This document shows, piece by piece, positions 24,447 through 34,127 of a stretch of 64,000 nucleotides of DNA; the first letter of the stretch is position 1, and every line of letters begins with the position of its first letter. The translations under genes were made by a program, and so were the position numbers. Source of the stretch: Paracidovorax sp031843945 (lineage in GTDB: Bacteria; Pseudomonadota; Gammaproteobacteria; Burkholderiales; Burkholderiaceae_C). The notes below the pieces were generated by a model, which had not been told where the DNA came from, did no database searches, and was given only the letters and a program-made list of their open reading frames with translations. The stretch lies in assembly GCF_031843945.1 (NCBI RefSeq), contig NZ_JAVTJJ010000004.1, positions 124,001 to 188,000 on the forward strand. The letters are read 5' to 3'.

Positions 24447-26591
24447 ATGCGCTTGTTCCCCTTGAATGCCCTCACCACGGCCGCTCTACTTGCGGCCGCA
24501 GCAGCCGCTGCCACCGCGCACGCCCAGACGGCTGCGCCCACCGCGCCCGGCGCAGTCCTGCCCGAGGTCAAGGTCACCGATGCGCCCCAGGGCGAAGCCA
24601 CCGAAGGCTCGGGCCAGTACATCACCCGCGAGATCAGCGTGGGCAAGCTGGTGCAGTCGCCGCGCGAGACGCCGCAGTCGGTCAGCGTGATCACGCGCCA
24701 GCGCCTGGATGACCTGAACCTGACCAAGCTGGAAGACGCCGTCAAACAGACCACCGGCGTGAACGTGACGCGCCTGGACGGCGCGGGCAACTACAACAGC
24801 ATCCAGTCGCGCGGATTCGACATCGGTGCGGTGCTGCTCGATGGCGTGCCCATTCCGCAGGGCGCCAACTTCGCCACCGCCATGGACACCGCCATCTACG
24901 ACCGCATCGAGGTGCTGCGCGGCCCGTCCGGCCTGCTGCAGGGCGCAAGCGAGCCCGGCGGCACCATCAACCTGGTGCGCAAGCGCGCGCAGTCGGCGCT
25001 GGGGCTGAACGCCAACGTATCCGCCGGTTCGTGGGGCATGCGCCGCGCCGACGTGGACCTGACCGGTGCGCTCAACGCCGCCGGCACGCTGCGCGCCCGC
25101 GTGGTCGCCGTGAAGGACGACCGCGACAGCTACGTGGACACGCTCAAGAACGACAAGACGTTGGGCTACGGCACGCTGGAGCTGGACATCACCGCAGACA
25201 CGACGCTGTCGGTGGGCCACACGCGCCAGAAAATCCGCGCCACGGTGGACCAGGGCCTGCCGGCCTATGCCGACGGGCGCCTGCCCGACGTGCCGCGCTC
25301 CACCTTCGCAGGCCTGGTCGCCAACCGGCAGGACCTGGACAGTACCGATACCTTCGCCGAGCTGGAGCACCGCTTGGCGGGCGGCGGCATGGTCAAGTTC
25401 GCAGCGCGCGACGTGCACCGTGAATCGCTCTACCAGTCGGCACGCGCCAACTCGGTGCTGGCGGCCAATGGCAACTACCAGCTGCAGAAGGTCAACTTTC
25501 AGCAGGACGTGCAAGACCGCAACTACGATCTGTACGTGACCTCGCCGCTGTCGCTGCTGGGCCGCACGCACCGCTTTCTGCTGGGCATGAGCCACACGGA
25601 AAACGAAAGCCTGGACGGCAATTCGGTCTTCGGCCAACCCAGCACCGCCAACCTGTTCAACCCGCAGTACGACCTGCCTTACCCGTCCATCACGCTGCCG
25701 GGCTACCAGACGGCCACGAAACGCACCGAAAACGCGCTGTACGGCCAAGCCCAGATCAGCGCGACGGATCGCCTGAAGGTGCTGGCCGGCGCGCGCCTGT
25801 CGTGGGCCAAGGCCGAAACACGCACGCTGAGCACGGGCCAGAACACGGCCACGGCCGACCCGGGGCGGCAGTTCATTCCGTTCGTGGCGGCCATCTACGA
25901 ACTCAACGAGAACCTGTCGGCCTACACCAGCTATGCCGAAACCTTCGTGGTGCAGTCCAACCTGGACCGCGCCGGGCAGTTGCTGACGCCGCGCTCGGGC
26001 TCGCAGATCGAGGCGGGCGTGAAGGGCGAATTTTTGAACAAGCGCCTGCAGGCGCATTTCGCCGTCTTCCGCATCCTGGACAAGGACCGCGCCGTGGCCG
26101 ACCCGGACGTGACAACGGCATCGGTCGCGGGCGGCAAGGTGCGTGCGCAAGGCTTCGAGACCGAGGTGAGCGGCCAGGTCGCGCCCGGCTGGGACATGCT
26201 GGCCGGCTACGCCTTCACCGCCACCAAGTACCTGCAGGCGCCGGTCGCGCAGCAGGGCCAGGTGTTCAGCCCCATCACGCCGCGCCACAGCGTGAACCTG
26301 TCCACCCGCTACGCCTTTCGCAACGCCACGCTGCAGGGCCTGAGCGTGGGCGGCGGCTTGAACTACCGCAGCGAATTCTTCGCGCAAAGCGGCGCGCTGC
26401 GCATCACCTCGGGTGACTACACGCTGTTCAACGCCCAGGTGGCCTACCAGATCAACGACAAGCTGGCGGTGAGCCTGAACGTGGACAACCTGTTCGACAA
26501 GAACTACTACGAGAAGGTGGGCAGCCTGGGCCGCCAGAGCTTCTACGGCGAGCCGCGCCGCGTGACGGTGGCGCTGAAGGCGCGCTACTGA
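24447..26591 (+). CDS. TonB-dependent siderophore receptor 1
   Basis: This 714-residue outer-membrane receptor has a signal peptide (cleavage near TAHAQ-TA), a TonB-box-like VKVTDA, a plug domain (about 65-170: ETPQSVSVITRQRLDD, RGFDIGAVLLDGVPIPQG, IEVLRGPSGLLQGASEPGGTIN, with single residues omitted here) and a 22-strand barrel ending in the aromatic residue Tyr. The plug sequence is of the hydroxamate/ferric-siderophore type (FhuE/FpvA-like). It imports Fe(III)-siderophore with TonB energy. A second receptor gene follows in the same direction after 295 bases. Confidence 0.93.
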   Translation: MRLFPLNALTTAALLAAAAAAATAHAQTAAPTAPGAVLPEVKVTDAPQGEATEGSGQYITREISVGKLVQSPRETPQSVSVITRQRLDDLNLTKLEDAVKQTTGVNVTRLDGAGNYNSIQSRGFDIGAVLLDGVPIPQGANFATAMDTAIYDRIEVLRGPSGLLQGASEPGGTINLVRKRAQSALGLNANVSAGSWGMRRADVDLTGALNAAGTLRARVVAVKDDRDSYVDTLKNDKTLGYGTLELDITADTTLSVGHTRQKIRATVDQGLPAYADGRLPDVPRSTFAGLVANRQDLDSTDTFAELEHRLAGGGMVKFAARDVHRESLYQSARANSVLAANGNYQLQKVNFQQDVQDRNYDLYVTSPLSLLGRTHRFLLGMSHTENESLDGNSVFGQPSTANLFNPQYDLPYPSITLPGYQTATKRTENALYGQAQISATDRLKVLAGARLSWAKAETRTLSTGQNTATADPGRQFIPFVAAIYELNENLSAYTSYAETFVVQSNLDRAGQLLTPRSGSQIEAGVKGEFLNKRLQAHFAVFRILDKDRAVADPDVTTASVAGGKVRAQGFETEVSGQVAPGWDMLAGYAFTATKYLQAPVAQQGQVFSPITPRHSVNLSTRYAFRNATLQGLSVGGGLNYRSEFFAQSGALRITSGDYTLFNAQVAYQINDKLAVSLNVDNLFDKNYYEKVGSLGRQSFYGEPRRVTVALKARY

Positions 26592-26727
26592 TCGGTTGGG
26601 TGCGCGCGGCGAGGCGGTTCATGGCGGTTGATTGTTGCGGGTTAACGACCTGCCAACGCACGCCGTCGGGCGAGGGCTGCCGTCAGAGCGAGCCACCGCC
26701 CGGCATCCATGGCATTGATTTTTAATA

Positions 26728-26776
26728 AAAACAGGCTGTAGCGCTTATTCCATAAGCGTATACAGCTATCAATTAC
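26728..26776. repeat. Palindromic intergenic repeat, copy 5
   Basis: TGTAGCGCTTAT-TCC-ATAAGCGTATACA with following GCTATCAATT is an imperfect copy between the two receptor genes. One base pair of the inner stem is lost. Confidence 0.8.
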
Positions 26777-26886
26777 ACAGCAAACGGCATGCTCCGGCGT
26801 TCAGCACCTGGGGTGTACCGCAGCCATCCCTCGGCCATCCGTTGCCCCACGCCATCGGTCGTTCAACCCTTTGCATCCCTCACACC

Positions 26887-29091
26887 ATGTCCTCTGCACA
26901 CACTCGTCCTCTTCAGTGCCCGCGTGCCCGGCGCTTGCCGCTGGCCCGCATGGTGCCCACGTCGATCGCGCTGTTGTGCGCGATCGCCGCATCGCCCGCC
27001 CGCGCCCAGGCCACGAATGAACCCGTGGCGGAATCCACGCTCGCGCCGGTGACCGTCAAGGCCGGCGCCGAGCAGGAAAACCCCACCGCGCCGGTCAGCG
27101 GCTTCGTCGCCAAGCGCGCGCTGTCGGCCACCAAGACCGACACGCCACTCATCGAAACGCCGCAGGCCATCAGCGTGATCACCCGCGACCAGATGGAAGC
27201 CCAAGGCGCGCTGACCCTGCGTCAGACCACGGCCTACACCGCCGGCATGGTGTCCAACTATTTCGACAGTCGGCAAGACACCTTCAAGGCGCGCGGCGGC
27301 GACGTGACGCAGTACCTGGACGGCATGGTGCGCTTCATCGGCTACTGGAACGACACGCGGCCTGACCCCTACACACTGGAACGCGTGGAGTTTTTGCGCG
27401 GCCCATCGTCGGTGCTGTACGGCCAGGGCAGCGTGGGCGGCGTGCTCAACCTGACCAGCAAGCGCCCGCAGGCCGAGCCGCTGCGCGAGGTGCAGGTGCA
27501 AGTCGGCAGCCATGCGCGCAAGCAGATCGCCGCCGACATGACCGGCAAGCTCACCGAAGACGGCCAGTGGCTCTACCGCCTGGTGGCCGTGGGCCGCGAC
27601 AGCGATACGCAGGTGAACCATGTGCGCGACGACCGCCTGGTGATCGCCCCCTCCGTGACCTGGAAGCCCAGCGCAGCCACCTCGCTCACGCTGCAGTTCA
27701 CGCACCAAAAGGACAAGAGCGGATCGCTGATCGGCTTCTTCCCATGGCAAGGCACGCAACTGCCGAGCCGCTACGGGCAGATTCCCACCTCCACCTTCAT
27801 CAGCGAGCCGGGCTGGGACCGCTACAACTCCGAAAGCACCACCTGGGGCTATCTGTTCAGCCACCAGATCGACAGCACGTGGACGATGCGCCAGAACCTG
27901 CGCCGCAGCGTGGGCGAGGTGGACTACCGCACGCTGTACACCAGCTTTGCCGCCAACGCCGCACTGGGCCGGCCCGCTCGCCCGGTGTTCAACGCCGACG
28001 AGCGCACCGTGCTGCGCGACGCCTCGTGGACGCTGGGCAGCTCGCGCATGCTGCTGGTCGATACGCAGGTCGAAGGCAGGCTGAGAGTGGGTGACACCGA
28101 GCACGTGTTGCTGGGCGGCATCGACGTGCAGCGCAACAATTGGGGCCAGCAGACCTGGCGCGCGCTGGCGCCCTCCATCGACGTGTATGCGCCGGTGTAC
28201 GGCAACTTCACCACGCCGTCGGCGTCGGCCCTGACGCGCGTGCCCAGCGTGGAGCAGCGCCAGCTGGGCTTCTACGCGCAAGACCAGATCAAATGGGGTG
28301 CATTCACGACCACACTGGGCCTGCGACACGACCGCGCCCAGAGCGACACCGAAGGCCGCCCCGCAGCGGCTGGCGACGACAAGGCCTGGACCAAGCGCCT
28401 GGGCGTGACCTACCAGATGGCCGGCGGCTGGGCGCCTTATGTGGGCTATTCAGAATCTTTCCAACCACTGGGCGGGGCTGACTTCTACGGCACCGCGTTC
28501 AAACCCCAGCGCGGTGAACAGTGGGAAGCCGGCGTGAAGTGGCAACCCGAAGGCCGGGGCCTGTCGGCCTTCGCTGCCATCTACCAGCTTCAGGAAAAGA
28601 ACCGCAAGACCAACGACCCCACCAACCCGCTCAACAGCCTGCAGATCGGCGAAGTGAAAACCAAGGGCTTCGAGACCGAGATGACCGCCAGCCTGGCCCG
28701 CAACTGGGACTGGACCGTGGGGTATGCCTACACCGACGCCGTCATCTCGCGCAGCAATGCCGGCGACCAGGGCCTGCCCGTGGCCAGCGTGCCCAAGCAC
28801 ACGGCGTCGAGTTGGCTGATGCACCGCTTCGCCGCCGAAGGGCGCGGCGGCTGGACCGTGGGCGCCGGCCTGCGCTACACCGGCTCGCAGTGGAGCGGCA
28901 CCAGCGCCATCACCACGCCATCGGCGCTCATCACCGACGCCCTGGCCGCCTACGACGCCGGCAGCTGGCGCCTGGCCTTGAACGTGACCAACCTGACCGA
29001 CAAGGTGCAGATCACCCAGTGCCTGGCACGGGGCGACTGCTTCTACGGCCAGCGTCGCACGGTCACGATGACGGGTACGTATAGGTTCTGA
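26887..29091 (+). CDS. TonB-dependent siderophore receptor 2
   Basis: This 734-residue outer-membrane receptor has an Arg-rich signal peptide ending SPARAQA, a TonB-box-like APVTVKAG, a plug with ETPQAISVITRDQME, KARGGDVTQYLDGM and VEFLRGPSSVLYGQGSVGG, and a barrel ending in YRF (terminal Phe). It is the ferric-siderophore (FhuA/FpvA) family. A Cys pair (ITQCLARGDCFYG) precedes the last strand, as in several siderophore receptors. Overall it is only distantly similar to receptor 1, so it is not a recent duplicate. No Fur-like site like those above was seen in its upstream gap. ATG 26887 was chosen; 26950 is a possible alternative. Confidence 0.92.
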   Translation: MSSAHTRPLQCPRARRLPLARMVPTSIALLCAIAASPARAQATNEPVAESTLAPVTVKAGAEQENPTAPVSGFVAKRALSATKTDTPLIETPQAISVITRDQMEAQGALTLRQTTAYTAGMVSNYFDSRQDTFKARGGDVTQYLDGMVRFIGYWNDTRPDPYTLERVEFLRGPSSVLYGQGSVGGVLNLTSKRPQAEPLREVQVQVGSHARKQIAADMTGKLTEDGQWLYRLVAVGRDSDTQVNHVRDDRLVIAPSVTWKPSAATSLTLQFTHQKDKSGSLIGFFPWQGTQLPSRYGQIPTSTFISEPGWDRYNSESTTWGYLFSHQIDSTWTMRQNLRRSVGEVDYRTLYTSFAANAALGRPARPVFNADERTVLRDASWTLGSSRMLLVDTQVEGRLRVGDTEHVLLGGIDVQRNNWGQQTWRALAPSIDVYAPVYGNFTTPSASALTRVPSVEQRQLGFYAQDQIKWGAFTTTLGLRHDRAQSDTEGRPAAAGDDKAWTKRLGVTYQMAGGWAPYVGYSESFQPLGGADFYGTAFKPQRGEQWEAGVKWQPEGRGLSAFAAIYQLQEKNRKTNDPTNPLNSLQIGEVKTKGFETEMTASLARNWDWTVGYAYTDAVISRSNAGDQGLPVASVPKHTASSWLMHRFAAEGRGGWTVGAGLRYTGSQWSGTSAITTPSALITDALAAYDAGSWRLALNVTNLTDKVQITQCLARGDCFYGQRRTVTMTGTYRF

Positions 29092-29167
29092 CAGCGAGCA
29101 TGCCCCCCGCTGGAGCTGATGCCTGCGCGCCCTGCACGCACTAACTGCACGCAAGCGCTGCAGGCTG

Positions 29168-29243
29168 TGAATCAAACCGCAGCAAAAACCAGCGCTAGCG
29201 CTTGACCGAGAAACCTCAAAAGCTATCGAAACGAGAGCAAAAG
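29168..29243. repeat. Degenerate palindromic repeat, copy 6
   Basis: CCAGCGCTAGCGCTTGACC and, 25 bases on, AAAGCTATCGAAACGAGAGC look like a decayed member of the repeat family; the inner right arm is lost. It lies just before the shared terminator. Confidence 0.5.
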
Positions 29244-29245
29244 CC

Positions 29246-29283
29246 AAGGGCCCCTGCCGCGTTGCGGACAGGGGCCCTTTTCA
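29246..29283. terminator. Bidirectional terminator between receptor 2 and surface protein gene
   Basis: AAGGGCCCCTG (29246-29256) pairs perfectly with CAGGGGCCCTT (29269-29279), followed by TTTCATT on the plus strand and GGCTTTTGC on the minus strand. It lies between convergent genes and can serve both. Confidence 0.88.
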
Positions 29284-29318
29284 TTGCGTAACGGTGCAAA
29301 GGCGCACCGGGGGTGAAA

Positions 29319-32300
29319 TCAACCGCGCTGCCACCCAAAACTGCGGCCCATTCGCTGGGTGCGCCATGCATTCAGCCCAGCCGCAGCCGCCACCAACAGA
29401 GACAACAGCAGCACGCCCCATTGCGACAGCGTGGGGATGCCGACCGCGCCGCCACCGCCGACGGCCAGCGCCAGTGCCACACCGCCTGGGTCAGAAATGG
29501 TGCCGTTGATCACCAGATCATCATCACCCGAACCGCCATCGGTGAACGCCAAGCTCACTGTGTTGCCGTTGATGGTTGCGCCAGCGAGGACATGCCAGTG
29601 GGGCGCGTTCTGGCTCGGCGTGGGGCCGTACTTCATGTACACACCGCCCGCTGGAAACGGTTGCGGGTAGGTGAGCGTGACCGTTACCGCCGCCCCGTTC
29701 GGGCAGCCGTCCACCACCACATCGAACAAGCCTTGGTTGAAGGTGTAACCCGAAATGCTACCGGGCGGAGGCGAGGCAGCCGATCCCGTGAGCGCAATGA
29801 AATCCGCACGGTCAAAACCGCAGCCCGCGGGGCCTGCCAGACTGGCTGTGACAAGGCCTCCTCCGGCTGGGCTGTTTCCCGTTGCTGTCGTCGGACGCGA
29901 CCGCGTCACGGTCACCGTATAGGTTTTGGTGGTGACCGCATCGGGTGCAGTGACGACCACCGTGATAGCCGTATCACCAAAGCCCAGCGCAATCGGAGCC
30001 GACGCAGCGCCGCTGGCAGTGGGCACGCCATTCACAGTGGCGGTGCCGCCCACAGCCGTGGGGGTGATCGCCACTGACGCAGCGCCAGAAGGGACTGTGG
30101 CCGTGTAGTTGATGGTGGCGCTGGCGAATGCAGGACTCAACGTGCCGCTGGACAAACTCAACGCAGACAAATCAGCATTCGACGACACGGCGCGGGTGAC
30201 GGTGACGGTGTAGCTGCGCGGCGAGCCGTCCTGTGCCGTCACGACGACGATGATGAGATTGGCGCCCACGTTCAATGGGATCGCACCCGAGGCCGCGCCG
30301 CTTGCGACAGTGACGCCGTTGACGGTAACGGAGGCGCTGCTGTCAGCCACGGTGGGAGTGAAGGTGATCGCGGTGGTCGTGTTGGGCACGGTGGCGGTGT
30401 AGGTTTGCTGGGCCGCGCTGAACACGGGGTTCAGGGTGCCGCTCGACAGCGCCAGCAAGGCCAGGTCGTTGTTGGTCGAGATCGCGCGCGTCACGGTGAC
30501 CGTGTAGGTCTTGGTCGTGCTGTTCTGCGCGGTGACGACGACCGTTACCGTGTTTGAACCGGTGTTCATGGCGATGGCGCCGGAGGGGTTGCCGCTGGCC
30601 ACGGTCGCGCCGTTGACCGTGACGGTGGCGTTCGGCTGGTTGGCCGTCGGCGTGACCGTGATGCTCGCGGTCGCGGCCGCGATCGACGCGGTGTAAGAGG
30701 TGGTACCGGATGCGAACGCGGGGCTTAGGGTGCCGCTGGACAAGGTCAGAGCCGACAGGTTGGCGTCGCCCGAGCCGGCGCGGGTCACGGTCACGGTGTA
30801 GGTCTTGGTCGTGCTGCCGTCTTGGGCCGTAACGATGGTGGTGACGATGTTGGCGCCGACCGCCAGCGCGATGGCGCCCGAGGCGTTGCCGCTGGTGGTG
30901 GCCACGCCGTTGACGGTGACCGAGGCGGTGGGGTCTGCCACGGTCGGGGTGACGGTGAGCGAGGTGGTGGCGTTGCCCACGCTGGCCGTGTAGCTGGTGG
31001 TGCCGGCGGCGAAGGCCGGGCTCAGGGTGCCGCTCGAGAGCGACAGCGTGGACAGGTCGGCGTCGTTCGATGGCAGGGCGCGGATGATGTTCAGGGTGTA
31101 GCTTTTGGTGGCGCCGTTCTGGGCGGTAACGACAACGGTCACCGTGTTACTGCCCGGATTCATCGGGATGGCGCCCGAGGCGGTCCCGCTGGCGACGGCT
31201 ACCCCGTTGACAGTGATGCTGGAGGTGTTGGCGGCCGCGGTGGGGGTGATGGTGATGCTGGAGAAGCCGGCCGCGAGGGAGGCGACATAGCTGGTCGTGC
31301 CCGACGCGAACACCGGGCTCAGGGTGCCGCTGGAGAGATTCAGCGCGGACAGGTCGTTGTTGGACGAGGCGGCGCGGGTCACGGTCACGGTGTAGGTCTT
31401 GGTGGTGGTGCCGTCCGCCGCCGTCACGACGGTGGTGATGGTGTTACTACCCACTGCCAGTGCAATGGCGCCCGACGCATTGCCGCTGGTGGTGGCCACG
31501 CCGTTCACGGTGACACTGGCGCCCGCGTCGGCAACCGTGGGGGTGACGGTGAGCGAGGTGGTGGCATTGCTGACGCTGGCCGTGTAGCTGGTGGTGGCCG
31601 CCGCAAAAACGGGCGCCAGGGTCCCGCTGGACAACGACAGTGCAGACAAGTTGACGTTGGCAGAGGCGGCCCGCGTCACGGTGATGGTGTAGCTGAGCGG
31701 CGTGCCGTTCTGCGCAGTCGCCGTGACCGTGATGGTGTTGGCACCCACTGCCAGCGCAATGGCGCCCGATGCGTTGCCGCTGGCGGTGGACACGCCGTTG
31801 ACCGTGACACTGGCGGTGGCGTCGGCCACGGTGGGCGTGACGGTGATCGACGTGGTGACATTGCTGACGCCGGCCGTGTAGCTGGTGGTGCCAGACGCAA
31901 ACACGGGGGCCAGGGTGCCGCTGGACAGGCTCAGCGCGCCGAGCTGCGCGTTGCCCGACGTCGCAGCGCGGGTGACCGTGGTGGTGTAGGTCTTGGTGGT
32001 GCCGTCCTGGGCGGTCACGACGGTGGTGATGGTGTTGTTGCCCACTGCCAGAGCAATTGCCCCCGACGCATTGCCACTGGTGGTGGTCACACCATTGACA
32101 GTGACGCGCGCTGTGGCGTCAGCCACGGTAGGCGTCACGGTGAGCGATGTCGTGTTGAACGGCACTCCGGCAGTGTAGGAAGTGGTACCCGAAGCGAACA
32201 CAGGGCTCAGTGTGCCGGCCGACAGCGCCAGGCTGGAGAGGTTTGCATTGCTGGATGGCGGAGCAGCGCGTGTGATGGTGATGGTGTAAGTCTTTGTGGT

Positions 32301-33686
32301 TGTGCCGTCCGTTGCCGTGGCGACGGTGGTGATGGTGTTACTGCCCACATTCAGGGCGATGCTGCCCGAGGCGGCACCGGTGCTGACAGTCACACCGTTG
32401 ACAGTCACGGTGGCGCCCGGGGTATCGACGGTGGGCGTGATGGTGGTGCTGGTGGTGGCATTGCCTACGGCCATCGTGTAGCTGGTGGTAGCCGCATCAA
32501 AACCAGAGTTAAAGCTCCCTGCCGACGCTGAGAGCGCGGTCAGATCTGCATTGCCGGTCGGGTTCACAAAAACGAAAGTATTGAAGCCTTCCCGAAACAG
32601 CGTATTGGGCGTACCAATGCCGCCATCGCTCGTAATGCGGATCTCATCGATATTGCGGAATCCTGCTATTGGCAAGTTGATGACGGACGAGAGACCGCTG
32701 GGGTCAGCTGTGAATTGCGAGGTAGCGCCTGGTGCTCCGTTGCGGTAGGCAGTCGCGGTATATATGGAGCCAGCGCCTTGAGCGTCCTGCATGCGAAAGC
32801 TGGACACACCAAACAGACGGTTCAACTGACTTTTGATAATGAGCGCTCCAACGGTCGTCCCCGTATCAAAAATCAGCATCGAGCCGCCGGGGCCGCCCAG
32901 GTTGAAATTTGTGACATTGCCGGTGGGAGTGTTGCCCGCGTTGGCAAAGTAAATCTCATATTCGATATTTGGAAAAGAGAACTGGGAATTGGGGTTGCTG
33001 TCCAAGAACTTTGTCACGGTGAAGCTGTTGTTGTCCAGGTTCGCCGCGATCGAAAAGGTGCCGGCCACCGTCGCCAACACATGGCGGTAAGCCGGAAAGT
33101 CCAGCGGAGTGCTGCGCAGCGGGCCTGTGAGACTTTCCAATAACCAGTCGCCGTCCAAAAGGGCATTACCCGTCAGGTTGGCGGACGCGGCCACATGCGC
33201 CCCTGTCGCCTCGCCCAGCATGTTGATGAACCGCTGCCCCTCGCTGCCCTGCGCCACTTCGCAGCCGTACAACAGCAAGTCCGCATCAGGTCGCAGCGAT
33301 GAGCGAATACGCGCCAGGTCGCCGCTGCGCTCCATCAAGGTGTCCCGATCCAGCGTCAATGAGCCCAGATCCAGCGCGCCGCTGGCACCGTGTGAAATGA
33401 GATGCACCGCAGCTAGCTGCTGTCGGTCTTTGAGCGCATCGGCCATCTCACGCAGACCATCAGCCTTGGCATCGAGTACGACAACCTCCAGCGAGGCACT
33501 CGCGCTGTCCCTCAATTGCTGGTAGTCCGGCACATTGTTCACAATAAACAAGATGCTGGAGGGCTCACTGACTGGTGCCTTGTGCGCCGCAGCCTGGGCA
33601 GACGTGACGTTACTAAGCAGCCATCCAAACAACGCGATGAAACAAAACGCCCGCCAGTAGGCGAAATTCCGGGTGATTTTTTTCAT
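29319..33686 (-). CDS. Giant DUF4347 / cadherin-like repeat / IPTL-CTERM surface protein
   Basis: This 1455-residue exported protein has a signal peptide (about 1-33). A DUF4347 domain (about 43-185) contains HLISHGASG (His99) and LLLYGCEVAQG (Cys142), spaced like the His/Cys pair of caspase-like folds. A unique beta-rich region spans 190-378. Nine tandem cadherin-like beta-sandwich repeats of about 98 residues (379-1263) follow, each beginning like NADLSALSLSSGTLSPAF and ending TYTVTVTRA. A closing domain precedes a C-terminal sorting signal, GIPTLSQWG at 1416-1424, then a hydrophobic helix and Arg-rich tail, the IPTL-CTERM pattern. It is probably surface-anchored or released; adhesion is inferred. 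ATG 33686 begins the signal peptide. The N-terminal third looks AT-richer than neighbouring genes, suggesting acquisition. Confidence 0.9.
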   Translation of the reverse strand: MKKITRNFAYWRAFCFIALFGWLLSNVTSAQAAAHKAPVSEPSSILFIVNNVPDYQQLRDSASASLEVVVLDAKADGLREMADALKDRQQLAAVHLISHGASGALDLGSLTLDRDTLMERSGDLARIRSSLRPDADLLLYGCEVAQGSEGQRFINMLGEATGAHVAASANLTGNALLDGDWLLESLTGPLRSTPLDFPAYRHVLATVAGTFSIAANLDNNSFTVTKFLDSNPNSQFSFPNIEYEIYFANAGNTPTGNVTNFNLGGPGGSMLIFDTGTTVGALIIKSQLNRLFGVSSFRMQDAQGAGSIYTATAYRNGAPGATSQFTADPSGLSSVINLPIAGFRNIDEIRITSDGGIGTPNTLFREGFNTFVFVNPTGNADLTALSASAGSFNSGFDAATTSYTMAVGNATTSTTITPTVDTPGATVTVNGVTVSTGAASGSIALNVGSNTITTVATATDGTTTKTYTITITRAAPPSSNANLSSLALSAGTLSPVFASGTTSYTAGVPFNTTSLTVTPTVADATARVTVNGVTTTSGNASGAIALAVGNNTITTVVTAQDGTTKTYTTTVTRAATSGNAQLGALSLSSGTLAPVFASGTTSYTAGVSNVTTSITVTPTVADATASVTVNGVSTASGNASGAIALAVGANTITVTATAQNGTPLSYTITVTRAASANVNLSALSLSSGTLAPVFAAATTSYTASVSNATTSLTVTPTVADAGASVTVNGVATTSGNASGAIALAVGSNTITTVVTAADGTTTKTYTVTVTRAASSNNDLSALNLSSGTLSPVFASGTTSYVASLAAGFSSITITPTAAANTSSITVNGVAVASGTASGAIPMNPGSNTVTVVVTAQNGATKSYTLNIIRALPSNDADLSTLSLSSGTLSPAFAAGTTSYTASVGNATTSLTVTPTVADPTASVTVNGVATTSGNASGAIALAVGANIVTTIVTAQDGSTTKTYTVTVTRAGSGDANLSALTLSSGTLSPAFASGTTSYTASIAAATASITVTPTANQPNATVTVNGATVASGNPSGAIAMNTGSNTVTVVVTAQNSTTKTYTVTVTRAISTNNDLALLALSSGTLNPVFSAAQQTYTATVPNTTTAITFTPTVADSSASVTVNGVTVASGAASGAIPLNVGANLIIVVVTAQDGSPRSYTVTVTRAVSSNADLSALSLSSGTLSPAFASATINYTATVPSGAASVAITPTAVGGTATVNGVPTASGAASAPIALGFGDTAITVVVTAPDAVTTKTYTVTVTRSRPTTATGNSPAGGGLVTASLAGPAGCGFDRADFIALTGSAASPPPGSISGYTFNQGLFDVVVDGCPNGAAVTVTLTYPQPFPAGGVYMKYGPTPSQNAPHWHVLAGATINGNTVSLAFTDGGSGDDDLVINGTISDPGGVALALAVGGGGAVGIPTLSQWGVLLLSLLVAAAAGLNAWRTQRMGRSFGWQRG
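29896..32552 (-). repeat. Nine tandem ~295-bp repeats inside the surface protein gene
   Basis: The cadherin-like modules are repeated at the DNA level every roughly 295 bases, in frame. Several share long near-identical blocks (for example SGNASGAIALAVG recurs in repeats 2, 3, 4 and 6), so module gain and loss by recombination is likely. The first repeat is more diverged (SASAGSFNSGF). Confidence 0.88.
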
Positions 33687-34127
33687 GGGGCCTGCATTGC
33701 AACAATCAGTAAGTGCGCGCAGTAAATCACGATATACCGGAAACAACCACATTTTAATTTCGCAACGGCCACGGCACTTTCTATGGTGCAGCGCCGTCAA
33801 GGCATCGCTCGCGCCATTCAGCTGAAAACCAGACCCATGACTCTTGTACTGGCCTTTCACACACTACCGTCCCGGCTCACCACCAGCGCTGATGTCATCC
33901 CTGATCGAAAATTACGCATCGGCGAAGACACCGATCAGTTCTGCGGGGCTGGCGGGGGTTTCTTCCGGTGCATTGACCGGGGTGGAGCGGCGGACAGCGT
34001 GCGCCCCCTCGTTGATGCGGCAGCTTCATAGCGTGAACACTGTCAAGGCCCGCGGGGGCTGAGCCTGGTTGCGCAGCGTGCGGCGCTTCGGCAGACTCAG
34101 CGTGAATGGTGGGTATCTATCCAACGA
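33687..34127. other. Intergenic region with gene remnant
   Basis: This 441-base gap lies between two minus-strand genes. It contains the aldehyde dehydrogenase fossil at 33921-33986 and the upstream region of the surface protein gene. No intact gene is visible. Confidence 0.5.
33921..33986 (-). pseudogene. Aldehyde dehydrogenase fossil fragment
   Basis: The minus strand reads VNAPEETPASPAELIGVFAD-A then TAA. This matches residues 175-195 of the intact dehydrogenase at 22586-24025 (VKAPEETPASPAELIRAFAD-A) at 18 of 21 positions. Similarity stops on both sides, and the stop codon directly follows. It is a remnant of a deleted aldehyde dehydrogenase gene or of a partial duplication. Confidence 0.75.

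Noticed and set aside
24486..26387. Long open frame (633 codons) antisense to siderophore receptor 1
   Set aside because: It is a shadow of the GC-rich receptor gene, His/Arg/Gln-rich without any domain, while the plus strand encodes a complete receptor.
30822..32531. Gly/Arg/Asp-rich 569-codon plus-strand frame inside the surface protein gene
   Set aside because: It mirrors the nine DNA repeats of the minus-strand gene; no start signal or domain.
29896..32552. Regular 295-bp repeats as a CRISPR or satellite array
   Set aside because: The unit is far too long for CRISPR and codes in frame for cadherin-like modules.
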